A program made the position numbers and the translations under genes. A DNA stretch of 12,923 nucleotides from DATCLA01 sp036564195. GTDB taxonomy: Bacteria > Bacillota > UBA4882 > UBA8346. Within the stretch, counting starts at the first letter, position 1; every line of letters begins with the position of its first letter. The notes below the pieces were generated by a model. That model was given only the letters and a program-made list of their open reading frames with translations, had not been told where the DNA came from and did no database searches. The DNA lies in the NCBI GenBank assembly GCA_036564195.1, contig DATCLA010000204.1:1-12923 (forward strand), written 5' to 3'. Positions 6,472 to 12,923 of the stretch are shown in pieces.

Positions 6472-8067
6472 TTAATTGTTAAACGCCAACAGCACCATTA
6501 AAAAGACTGAAGTTATTACGGTCAAAATGATCGAAAATAAAAACGCAATCCGGATTACCTGGTTTTCAGCACCGATTTTATCAATAGAAGCGGCTGCATT
6601 TTGAAGCTTCGCCGGAGAAATCACACTTGCCAGCCCTCCACCGAAAGCCAGACCAGCCATGATGATAATTAGTCCCGGTAGCGGAGTCGAAAGGTTTTGC
6701 GCGGTCGACAGGGTATATTTGGCAAACATCGCAATCGTCGAAGCCTCACTTCCGGTGATAAAGCCTCCAAACAGGCCGATAAAGGCCACTACTCCGCCAT
6801 AGGCTTCCCGGAAAAATTGGGCCGAAAAGTTAGCCAGGGTACTAACCATACTGGGTACGGTAAACTGTTGCATGGCCATATTATAACCTGACATATTCAT
6901 CACTTCGCCAATGGCAAAGAAAATTGCCGCCGCAAAAACCGGACGCGGTGCCCGTTTCCACCAGACTTTCATGGTTGCTTTGATCTGCGCTCCGCTGGGT
7001 TTTAAAAACGGCGCCGCTAAGATGGTACTAACTAAAATCCAAGTATAAGCCTGCCATAATGCCCGGGTTTCCAAAGGTTTACCGTCAGCAGTCACCCCCA
7101 TGATCGGCAGTTTTAAGATACGGTACAGATAATTAAAGATTTCTTGGGGCAAATTCAACGCCAGGATAATTACGATCAAAAGCGTCCATGGGAGGAGTGC
7201 TTTCCAAAGTGGAAATTTTTGCTCGTAGGCTATTTCCTCAGCAGTCAACCGGCTGCGGTCGATAATTTTCTTACCGGTGACCGTAAGATACAGCGCCATC
7301 ACCGCCATTACGGCAATGCCGCAGACCACTCCGGTTAATACTACCAGATTATCATATTGATTAGTAAAGTAGGAGACCACGCCGATAGTTATTCCGGTAA
7401 TCAAGCAAGGCAGCAGGCCTTCACGGATCGCTTGCCATTTACCGACAATCCATAACATACAAAACCCGATTAAAGTGGAGACCACCGGCAAAAACATGAA
7501 GAAGACCATTCCTGCCTGATGTAGACTGATTTCATTTCCCGCACCGAAAAAACTATTGGCCAGGTCCACAAATACCACAATCGGCGCACCCAGTAATGCA
7601 TAAGTACAAAGGGAGTCATAACCGATGGACGGCAAGGCAATTGCCACATAGGTTGAATAGCCCATCGCTAAAAGGATTGGCGGTAGCAGTGATACTGGTG
7701 TTGCTCCCACCGCCACCATCAAAGTTCCAAAACCAATGTTAATCATCATAATCTGTACTGCCCGGTTCTCACTGGCGATCGTCTTGACAAAGATAATAAT
7801 CCGTTTCAGGGCTCCGGTCTTTTCCATAAACGCCATTTGTAAAAGGGAAGTCGCTACAATCAATGATACTGAAAAGGAACGGATTAACCCGGCTACGGTC
7901 GAGCGGAAGATTACTTCCCAGGAAGTCTGAAAAAACAACAAAGCGATAACGGAAACTGCAAGCCAACCGGCAATGCCGCTTACGTCTGCCGCTTTTTTAA
8001 AGACGATCAACAGTACTAAAATTAATCCAATCGGCAATAACGTCAACAATAAAGAAGTTAAAGTCAT
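6472..8067 (-). CDS. Lactate-permease-family transporter (LldP/LctP-like), divergent
   Basis: The 531-residue protein has about 14 hydrophobic segments over its full length and fits the lactate permease family (TC 2.A.14), which imports monocarboxylates with protons. The C-terminal half keeps family motifs: GGFITGSEASTIAMFA, corresponding to FLTGSDTSSNALF in E. coli LldP, and GGGLASVISPAKLQNAAASI, corresponding to GKMISPQSIAIA. The N-terminal signature EGAAGFGAP is replaced by VAVGATPVSLLPP, so the substrate may not be lactate. I chose ATG 8067; GGTAGGA lies about nine bases upstream and a promoter is placed well. A longer frame from a TTG at 8103 adds a charged N-terminus and is less likely. 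No lactate-oxidation gene is nearby. Confidence 0.82.
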   Translation of the reverse strand: MTLTSLLLTLLPIGLILVLLIVFKKAADVSGIAGWLAVSVIALLFFQTSWEVIFRSTVAGLIRSFSVSLIVATSLLQMAFMEKTGALKRIIIFVKTIASENRAVQIMMINIGFGTLMVAVGATPVSLLPPILLAMGYSTYVAIALPSIGYDSLCTYALLGAPIVVFVDLANSFFGAGNEISLHQAGMVFFMFLPVVSTLIGFCMLWIVGKWQAIREGLLPCLITGITIGVVSYFTNQYDNLVVLTGVVCGIAVMAVMALYLTVTGKKIIDRSRLTAEEIAYEQKFPLWKALLPWTLLIVIILALNLPQEIFNYLYRILKLPIMGVTADGKPLETRALWQAYTWILVSTILAAPFLKPSGAQIKATMKVWWKRAPRPVFAAAIFFAIGEVMNMSGYNMAMQQFTVPSMVSTLANFSAQFFREAYGGVVAFIGLFGGFITGSEASTIAMFAKYTLSTAQNLSTPLPGLIIIMAGLAFGGGLASVISPAKLQNAAASIDKIGAENQVIRIAFLFSIILTVITSVFLMVLLAFNN

Positions 8068-8094
8068 CCTCTGCCATCCTACCTTTCTACACTT

Positions 8095-8122
8095 ATTAAA
8101 CAACCAGTCCGCAATTGTTCAA
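8095..8122 (-). promoter_or_regulatory. Candidate sigma-A promoter of the permease gene
   Basis: On the minus strand TTGAAC (8122-8117) and TTTAAT (8100-8095) lie 16 bases apart, matching consensus at four and five of six positions. Transcription would start near 8088, about 20 bases before the start codon. If used, it would leave the T-box-like element upstream of the transcript. Confidence 0.4.
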
Positions 8123-8176
8123 GTCAGGGCACGTTACTCTTGGCAACCGTGCTACCACCCTGGAATTGTCCTGACT
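8122..8176 (-). promoter_or_regulatory. T-box-like antiterminator element
   Basis: The minus strand reads CAGGGTGGTAGCACGG and then CGTGCCCTG. This folds like the T-box antiterminator: helix CAGGG/CCCTG, a one-sided bulge TGGTAG containing UGGU that could pair with a tRNA ACCA end, then helix CACG/CGTG (8162-8125). The consensus is AGGGTGGNACCGCG, so two positions differ. An outer repeat AGTCAGG/CCTGACT (8176-8170 and 8128-8122) could form a competing stem. Only about 20 bases separate it from the preceding terminator, so no full stem I is visible, and no U-tract follows. It may be a relic, an unusual short T-box, or a protein-binding dyad. Confidence 0.35.
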
Positions 8177-8184
8177 GAATATAA

Positions 8185-8242
8185 AAAAGGAAATTCTGTC
8201 AAAGAGATTATTCGTTACCTTTGAGAATTTCCCTTTTTTGTG
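8185..8242. terminator. Strong intrinsic terminator, bidirectional
   Basis: GGAAATTCT pairs with AGAATTTCC and, after a 2-base bulge, CAAAG pairs with CTTTG around a 14-base loop. The base is extended by A6/T6 tracts on both sides. On the minus strand it would end transcripts coming from 8459 and from the TSCPD gene before they reach the permease. Confidence 0.8.
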
Positions 8243-8459
8243 TAAATTTTTTGTTGCCAATTATTTTTAACCAGGAAACCGTTGTTTCGATTTTGATACC
8301 TACCCGTAAGTAGGTGGGTGATCGCACAATTACTTCAGCCTTCTCCGATTCAATCAGAGCCTGGCATCGATAATTAAATATAAATCTCCCGTTGTTAATA
8401 TGAAGGTTCAAAATTGAAACTAACGCATTTCCCAGAAACAACTCGTCCGCGTTTAACAT
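8208..8459 (-). CDS. Doubtful small ORF of unknown function
   Basis: An 83-codon frame begins at ATG 8459 and ends at TAA inside the loop of the terminator hairpin. The product has alternating hydrophobic and charged residues (KAEVIVRSPTYLRVGIKIET) resembling beta strands and contains one cysteine. There is no signal peptide. No Shine-Dalgarno sequence is visible before the ATG, and the frame follows the TSCPD gene by 85 bases. Ending in a terminator argues for a real transcription-unit end. The missing ribosome binding site and lack of any recognised family argue against a gene. If it is not coding, the 8177-8544 stretch holds only the terminator, plus the small ACCTAC/GTAGGT hairpin near 8300-8317. 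Confidence 0.35.
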   Translation of the reverse strand: MLNADELFLGNALVSILNLHINNGRFIFNYRCQALIESEKAEVIVRSPTYLRVGIKIETTVSWLKIIGNKKFTQKREILKGNE

Positions 8460-8544
8460 TGCTTATTTTAATCAATAATCGCCCAAAGCGCAAGACGGAA
8501 ATTATATCCAAAAGTTACTGGAAGCAAAACGAGTAAAATGAAGA

Positions 8545-8817
8545 TTACTGCGACTCGGATGCTTCAGGGGTTTGACTGACATTTTCCAAGGCCTGAGCCA
8601 ATTGATCCGGACAGGAAGTTTCTTTGTCACCGCACCTAATACCCAGCAAACGTTTAATTACTTCAGCAACAGCCATTCCTTCCACCAGGCGGCTGATCCC
8701 TTGGGTATTACCGGAACAACCCGAAACGAAGCGGACATCGGTAACAATGCCTTGCTCAATCGTAAAATGAATCTCCCGGGCACATACTCCCTTTGGCTTA
8801 ATCATGAATTTGCTCAT
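8545..8817 (-). CDS. TIGR03905-type TSCPD domain protein
   Basis: The 90-residue protein matches the small TSCPD family seen mainly in anaerobic Bacillota. It is related to the C-terminal zinc-ribbon-like part of class II ribonucleotide reductases (NrdJ). Motifs are KGVCAREI (9-16), SGCSGNTQGI (32-41), VEGM, IKRLLGIRCG (54-63) and TSCPDQLAQAL (67-77). The four cysteines at 12, 34, 62 and 69 are in family positions and could bind metal. The biochemical role is unproven. Length is close to the usual 80-85 residues plus a short acidic tail. The start is supported by AAGGAG seven bases upstream. It follows the mgl operon but is separated from it by a terminator. Confidence 0.9.
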   Translation of the reverse strand: MSKFMIKPKGVCAREIHFTIEQGIVTDVRFVSGCSGNTQGISRLVEGMAVAEVIKRLLGIRCGDKETSCPDQLAQALENVSQTPEASESQ

Positions 8818-8848
8818 AAATTCACTCCTTAAAATGACTTATTTTTAG

Positions 8849-8871
8849 TTGTACCATCAAAATTGTACCAT
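8849..8871. repeat. Tandem direct repeat upstream of the TSCPD gene
   Basis: TTGTACCAT occurs twice with a 14-bp period (8849-8857 and 8863-8871), 32 to 54 bases before the TSCPD start codon. On the minus strand each copy contains TACAA, so the left copy overlaps a possible -10 region. It may be a pair of regulator half-sites or chance. Confidence 0.35.
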
Positions 8872-8883
8872 AAAATGAAATGT

Positions 8884-8937
8884 AAAAAAGATCCCCTCCA
8901 GTCAGTAAAACCGGCAAAACGGGGACCTTTTATTTTA
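8884..8937 (-). terminator. Intrinsic terminator of the mgl operon
   Basis: On the minus strand AAAAGGTCCCC pairs with GGGGATCTTTT with one mismatch, followed by TTTTTTACATTT. A small CCG/CGG pairing occurs in the loop. It begins about 35 bases past the mglC stop. Confidence 0.8.
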
Positions 8938-8971
8938 TGTATCAAAAAGTCTCAGTACGCTTGGCCTAAAC

Positions 8972-9979
8972 TCATTTTTTAGAGAGATATTTACGAATAT
9001 CGACTGCCACCGCGCTAACAATAATCAAGCCCTTAATAATCATCTGCCAATAAGGATTTAACCCGATAAAGGTCAGACCGTAGTTGATTACGCTAAAGAT
9101 CAGTACACCGGCGACAATTCCTTGGACGGTTCCAATTCCACCGGTGGTAGAAACACCGCCAACTACACAAGCGGCAATCGCATCTAATTCATAGCCGTTA
9201 CCATAGTTATTAGTCGCACCTCCGGTACGGGCCGCCTCCAGCACTCCAGCTAATCCATACAATGCTCCGGCAATGGTGTACATCCAAACTAAAGTGCGAC
9301 GAACATTAATTCCCGATACTTTAGCAGCGTTAACATTACCGCCGATGGCATAGGTATTTTTGCCAAAACGGGTCTTATTCAGCAATACCCACATAAAAAT
9401 GGTAACCAGCACTGCAATGATTACAATATATGGCAGTGAAAATTCTCCGGAACCAATCGCCCCGGTGCCTAAGCCGGTAAAATCCGCCCGTAATCCGCCA
9501 ATCGGCTGGGACTGATTGGGAGGCATATCAAAATAGATTGAGTTAAACCCGTAGATAATCACCATTGTACCTAAAGTAGCGATAAATGGCGGGACACTAA
9601 ACTTGGCGATCACAAAGCCGTTAATCGCTCCAAAAACTGTACAAGCCAAAATAGCAATTAAGATCGGTATTATCATTGGTAACTGAGGCAAACCAGGGAA
9701 AAAAAGCCGCAGGTAATCGGGGGCTTGTAACATTGATGCCGAGATCACAGCCGCCAAACCGACCATCCGTCCGGCCGAAAGATCGGCACCACCGGTTAAG
9801 ATCGCAAAAACCGCACCTAAGGCAATGATCATCCGGGTCGACGACTGCAATAAGACATCACGCAAACAAGTGATTGAGAGAAAACGCGGGTCAATAAAAG
9901 CCATCATTCCTACCAAGACTAATAATACAAAATAGATTGCTTTTTGATAAATAAATCCGGTGATTCTTTTGAAGTCCAT
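8972..9979 (-). CDS. mglC: Galactose/methyl-galactoside ABC importer, permease MglC
   Basis: This 335-residue inner-membrane protein forms the channel of the hexose importer, probably as a homodimer. It aligns by eye along its full length with E. coli MglC. Shared blocks include DPRFLSI (30-36), an IIALG segment followed by GGADLSAGRMVGLAAV (63-78), PPFIATLGTMVIIYG, NKTRFGKNTYAIGGN, AAKVSGINV, YELDAIAACVVGGVS and INYGLTFIGLNPYWQMIIKG. Membrane segments are spread over the length as expected for the RbsC/MglC class. AGGAGG precedes the ATG by eight bases. It starts 15 bases after the mglA stop, so the two are cotranscribed. It is the last gene of mglBAC and is followed by a terminator. Confidence 0.95.
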   Translation of the reverse strand: MDFKRITGFIYQKAIYFVLLVLVGMMAFIDPRFLSITCLRDVLLQSSTRMIIALGAVFAILTGGADLSAGRMVGLAAVISASMLQAPDYLRLFFPGLPQLPMIIPILIAILACTVFGAINGFVIAKFSVPPFIATLGTMVIIYGFNSIYFDMPPNQSQPIGGLRADFTGLGTGAIGSGEFSLPYIVIIAVLVTIFMWVLLNKTRFGKNTYAIGGNVNAAKVSGINVRRTLVWMYTIAGALYGLAGVLEAARTGGATNNYGNGYELDAIAACVVGGVSTTGGIGTVQGIVAGVLIFSVINYGLTFIGLNPYWQMIIKGLIIVSAVAVDIRKYLSKK

Positions 9980-9994
9980 CGCTCACTCCTCCTT

Positions 9995-11512
9995 TTATGC
10001 CATATACTTGGTGGCTAGGCGCATGATTGCTTCCTGAGAGGCAACTTTGCTATCAATAATTCCGCTAAGCCTGCCTGCGCACATCACCATAATCCGGTCG
10101 GACATCCCTAATAATTCCGGCATTTCAGACGAGATCATGATGATACTTTTCCCTTGTTGCGCTAAATCAGTAATAATCGAATAGATTTCATATTTAGCTC
10201 CGACATCAATCCCGCGGGTTGGTTCATCCAACAACAGAATGTCCGGTTCGGTCAAAAGCCACCGGGCAATCAGCACTTTCTGTTGGTTTCCGCCAGAAAG
10301 GTCTTTCATAAATGTTTTTAATGACGGGGTTTTAATCTGCAGTAACCTAATACTGTTTTCAGCGTCAGCTTTGCGGTGCTGTTCCTTTAGAAAAAGTCGT
10401 TTAACATAACGGTTCAGGTTGGCAATTGAGATATTTTCTAAAACCGAAAGGACCGGAAAAATTCCGGTCACCCGGCGTTCTTCAGTCAATAAAGCAATTT
10501 TATACTTGATCGCTTCGACCGGTGATTTAATCTTAACCGGTTGGTTATTCAGCGTTATTGTCCCTGCCGCAATTGCCCGTAACCCGAACAAAGCCTCGAT
10601 CAGTTCCGTGCGTTGCGCGCCTACTAATCCGCCAATCCCCAGGATTTCCCCTTTATGGAGTTCAAATGAGATATCTTGAAAGGATTTCGGGTACGGTGAA
10701 GACAAACCGGATACTTTTAATACTACTTCACCCGGATTATTATGGCGGACCGGATAACGGTTAGACAGATCCCGACCGACCATCCTGGAGATAATCAAGT
10801 CCGTAGTTAATTGAGACGCCGGCCAGGTGCCGATATTTTTCCCATCACGCATAATCGTAACTTCATCGGCAATTTTTAAAATCTCCTCGATTTTATGGGA
10901 AATATAGATCACCGCTACCCCTCTGCCGGTTAATTCGCGGATAGTCTTAAATAGATGTTCCACTTCATTTTCAGTCAGCGAAGAAGTCGGTTCATCCATA
11001 ATGAGCACTTTAGCATCGTAGGAGACAGCTTTAGCGATCTCCAGTGATTGCACTTTCGATACAGAAAGAGAACCTACAATCGTATTGGGATTAATCTCGA
11101 TTTCCAGACTTTTAAAGAGTTGCTCGGTTGCTTCATACATTTTTTTATGATCAACGAAACCAAACGGCCCCACCCTTTTAATCGGAAACCTTCCTAGCCA
11201 AATATTCTCCATTACACTACGGTATGGTACGGGATGTAACTCCTGATGAATCATACTGATGCCATTATCCAGTGCATCTTTGGGTTCATTGATCTCTATT
11301 TTTCGACCGTTAAGAATAATCTCCCCGGAATCCGGTTTATAAATTCCAAATAAACACTTCATCAGGGTTGATTTTCCTGCGCCATTTTCGCCCATCAAAG
11401 CATGTACGGTACCGGGACGTACTTTAAAAGTAACATCATCAAGTGCCTTGACACCGGGAAACTCCTTGGAAATGCCGTTTAATTCAAGCATAAAAGGGCT
11501 ATCACCTGTCAT
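9995..11512 (-). CDS. mglA: Galactose/methyl-galactoside ABC importer, ATPase MglA
   Basis: The 505-residue protein has two fused ABC ATPase domains and energises uptake through MglC. Domain 1 has Walker A GENGAGKST (41-49), signature LSVSKVQ (149-155), Walker B VLIMDEPTS (169-177) and switch His 206. Domain 2 has the family's degenerate Walker A GLVGAQRTE (295-303), an intact LSGGNQQK signature (405-412) and Walker B ILLLDEPTRG (425-434). SSEMPELLG replaces the switch histidine. This asymmetry is normal for MglA/RbsA/XylG. The LSVSKVQSLEIAKA and RYP segments match MglA rather than RbsA. GGGAGG lies seven bases before the ATG. It follows mglB after 156 bases containing a stem-loop, and mglC begins 15 bases after its stop. 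Confidence 0.95.
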   Translation of the reverse strand: MTGDSPFMLELNGISKEFPGVKALDDVTFKVRPGTVHALMGENGAGKSTLMKCLFGIYKPDSGEIILNGRKIEINEPKDALDNGISMIHQELHPVPYRSVMENIWLGRFPIKRVGPFGFVDHKKMYEATEQLFKSLEIEINPNTIVGSLSVSKVQSLEIAKAVSYDAKVLIMDEPTSSLTENEVEHLFKTIRELTGRGVAVIYISHKIEEILKIADEVTIMRDGKNIGTWPASQLTTDLIISRMVGRDLSNRYPVRHNNPGEVVLKVSGLSSPYPKSFQDISFELHKGEILGIGGLVGAQRTELIEALFGLRAIAAGTITLNNQPVKIKSPVEAIKYKIALLTEERRVTGIFPVLSVLENISIANLNRYVKRLFLKEQHRKADAENSIRLLQIKTPSLKTFMKDLSGGNQQKVLIARWLLTEPDILLLDEPTRGIDVGAKYEIYSIITDLAQQGKSIIMISSEMPELLGMSDRIMVMCAGRLSGIIDSKVASQEAIMRLATKYMA

Positions 11513-11582
11513 TACAACGCCTCCCGTGGTACAAGTTTTTCAACAACATTTTGTTTCAAATCATTTACATAAAAATATTGAT

Positions 11583-11621
11583 AAAGCAAGGGAGCATTTA
11601 AGCTAATCTGCCCCCCGCTTT
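11583..11621 (-). promoter_or_regulatory. Intercistronic stem-loop between mglB and mglA
   Basis: On the minus strand AAAGCGGGGGG pairs with TCCCTTGCTTT, including several G-U pairs, and is followed by ATCAATATTTTTATG. Such hairpins after binding-protein genes often protect the upstream mRNA or partly terminate, giving more binding protein than ATPase. It may be a leaky terminator. Confidence 0.5.
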
Positions 11622-11668
11622 GTAAAGTTAATCTAACTTTTACTCAATCTTAATCAATGGTTAACCAA

Positions 11669-12676
11669 CTATTTTGCATCATTCATATTGGCTTTAGTAA
11701 TCTTCTTATATGGTACCCAAACATATTTTCCACCAGTGATGGTATAGCCGGTATTTGCTTTACTTGGGACTTTCTTTTGGGCAAGCACTTTTGCCAAATT
11801 TAAAGTTGCCTTACCTTGGTTCTTAGCATCGTTTAATACTGTCCCCAATAGGGTTCCTTCTTCCAAGGCCTTTAAAGCAGGAGCAGTGGCATCAACGCCA
11901 ACCACCGGCATATATTTCCCGCCTTTAAAATATCCGGCAGCTTTAAGCGCTTCGATGGCACCCAAGGCCATATCATCGTTATTGGCCAGGACAACTTCAA
12001 TCTGATCACCATAGGCCGCCAGAAAAGCTGCCATCTTCTCTTGACCTTTGACCCGGTCCCACATGGCAGTATCTTCGGCCAGTTTTTGAACTTTAATACC
12101 AGCATTCTCAATGGCTTTAATCGAATACTTAGTACGTAACTCAGCATCCTGATGACCGGGCTCACCTTTTAACATCACATATTGCATTACGCCATCTTTA
12201 TTTTTGTCAGCCGAAGGAGTTTTCTTCCAGTAATCAACTACTAGTTGTCCGGAGATGGTACCGGACTCTTCCGCCCGAGCCCCGACATAATAAACCTTGT
12301 CCCATTTCTTCATATCTTCCGGCAACGGCTCTCGGTTGAAAAATACTACCGGAATATTGGCCCTTTTAGCTTTATCAATAATAACGCCTGCCGCAGTACG
12401 ATCCACCGGATTAATGGCCATTGCATTGACCCGCTTGGTAATAAACAAGTCGATTTTATCGTTTTGGGTAGGTTGGGAATTTTGGCTGTCCACCATTTCT
12501 ACTTTTACGTTCTTTCCGGCAGCTGCCAAAATTGCGTTCCGGACACCGGTCATAAAGGTATCATCATACTTGTAGATCGCGCAACCAATTGTTAGTTTAG
12601 CTGCAGCTTGAGCAATGACTCCGGTAACGGTAAGTACTAATGTGATCAACATCACTAATACCAACGCTTTTTTCAT
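11669..12676 (-). CDS. mglB: D-galactose/D-glucose-binding protein MglB
   Basis: The 335-residue precursor begins with a type I signal peptide (MKKALVLVML, hydrophobic core, cleavage near AQAAA at 25-26) and no lipobox cysteine. The mature part aligns with E. coli MglB. All sugar-contact positions I can match are kept: D39, F41, N114, H175, D177, R181, W206, the N232-N233 pair, D262 and N282. The calcium loop DKNKDGVMQ (157-165) and a candidate ligand E227 are also present. It should therefore bind galactose or glucose and hand it to MglAC. I chose ATG 12676, with GGAGGG six bases upstream, over an in-frame ATG nine codons earlier. It heads the operon mglBAC. Confidence 0.95.
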   Translation of the reverse strand: MKKALVLVMLITLVLTVTGVIAQAAAKLTIGCAIYKYDDTFMTGVRNAILAAAGKNVKVEMVDSQNSQPTQNDKIDLFITKRVNAMAINPVDRTAAGVIIDKAKRANIPVVFFNREPLPEDMKKWDKVYYVGARAEESGTISGQLVVDYWKKTPSADKNKDGVMQYVMLKGEPGHQDAELRTKYSIKAIENAGIKVQKLAEDTAMWDRVKGQEKMAAFLAAYGDQIEVVLANNDDMALGAIEALKAAGYFKGGKYMPVVGVDATAPALKALEEGTLLGTVLNDAKNQGKATLNLAKVLAQKKVPSKANTGYTITGGKYVWVPYKKITKANMNDAK

Positions 12677-12923
12677 TATATTCCCTCCATTTGTTATTAC
12701 CATAACTATTCAATTTTTCCATAGATTTTTTGATTTCTGCTGCAAAGCAAAGATTAATGAGGTCTTGCCGGAATAACGGTAAACTTAACGACCTTTTGGT
12801 TATTTGGCAGTACTTCTTAATTAAGCGTGATTATTTTTGATCACCCCCTAAAAATCCTTAATTATTACCGAATCCACTAAACCAACAGTAGTTAAGTTTC
12901 TAAATGTTAATTATATATTAAAT
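12677..12923 (-). promoter_or_regulatory. Control region of the mgl operon
   Basis: This gene-free stretch should hold the mgl promoter, but no good -35/-10 pair stands out. Dyads visible are GTTAT-TACC-ATAAC (12693-12706), the perfect CTTAATTAAG (12816-12825) and GTGAT-N8-ATCAC (12827-12844). TTATTACC occurs at 12694-12701 and again at 12862-12869. Any could be operators. None matches the palindrome in front of the LacI-family gene or a standard CRP or cre site. Confidence 0.3.

Noticed and set aside
8068..8103. TTG start adding 12 codons to the permease
   Set aside because: The added residues are charged and not family-like, and the TTG lies between the -35 and -10 of the candidate promoter.
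8130..8180. S-box (SAM-I) riboswitch fragment on the plus strand
   Set aside because: GGCAACC...GTGCTA resembles part of the core, but the flanking P1 and GAGGGA elements are absent and no plus-strand gene follows.
12677..12703. ATG nine codons upstream of the chosen mglB start
   Set aside because: It would place the GGAGGG ribosome binding site inside the coding region and put a polar stretch before a standard MKK signal peptide.
12775..12800. Second LacI-type operator upstream of mglB
   Set aside because: The minus strand contains TCGTTAA and CGTTAT, as in the 4392-4409 operator, but with six extra bases between them, which breaks the palindrome and helical phasing.
12827..12844. CRP-like site GTGAT-N8-ATCAC
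   Set aside because: The arms have the wrong spacing for TGTGA-N6-TCACA and the host type does not usually use such control; kept only as a dyad.

Overview
The window reads as part of a chromosome from an anaerobic, probably spore-forming member of the Bacillota (Clostridia or a neighbouring class). Pointers are strong AGGAGG-type ribosome binding sites, a TIGR03905-type TSCPD protein, LysM proteins with paired cysteines and no signal peptide, and moderate base composition. The galactose-binding protein has a type I signal peptide and no lipobox cysteine, which hints at a diderm lineage (for example Limnochordia, Halanaerobiales or Negativicutes-like). That placement is inference. No mobile element, tRNA, rRNA or CRISPR array was seen.

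Layout, left to right. (1) 40-957 (-): DUF4380/aldose-epimerase-like protein. (2) 1130-2146 and 2482-3234 (-): two LysM-repeat proteins with six and four modules; the second seems to have lost its C-terminus by a frameshift. (3) 3348-4343 (-): LacI-family regulator with a good sigma-A promoter and a palindromic operator in its own leader. (4) 4613-4894 (+): small unknown protein, convergent with 4903-5769 (-), an unknown exported protein whose leader holds a 61-nt imperfect palindrome and two mutually exclusive hairpins. (5) 6106-6333 (+): small winged-helix-like protein with a clear promoter, ending at a bidirectional terminator shared with 6472-8067 (-), a divergent lactate-permease-family transporter. 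A T-box-like antiterminator fold lies upstream of that permease. (6) 8208-8459 (-): doubtful small ORF ending inside a terminator; 8545-8817 (-): TSCPD protein. (7) 12676 down to 8972 (-): mglB-mglA-mglC, a complete galactose/glucose ABC importer operon ending at an intrinsic terminator.

How the parts work together: MglB captures hexose, MglC forms the channel and MglA powers uptake. The DUF4380 protein may act on sugar anomers, but it is far away and in a separate transcription unit, so a link is speculative. The LacI regulator most likely controls itself; no convincing second copy of its operator was found near mgl. I found no clear new multi-gene system. The most unusual points are the broken LysM C-terminus, the T-box-like element before a transporter, and the structured leader of the exported unknown protein.
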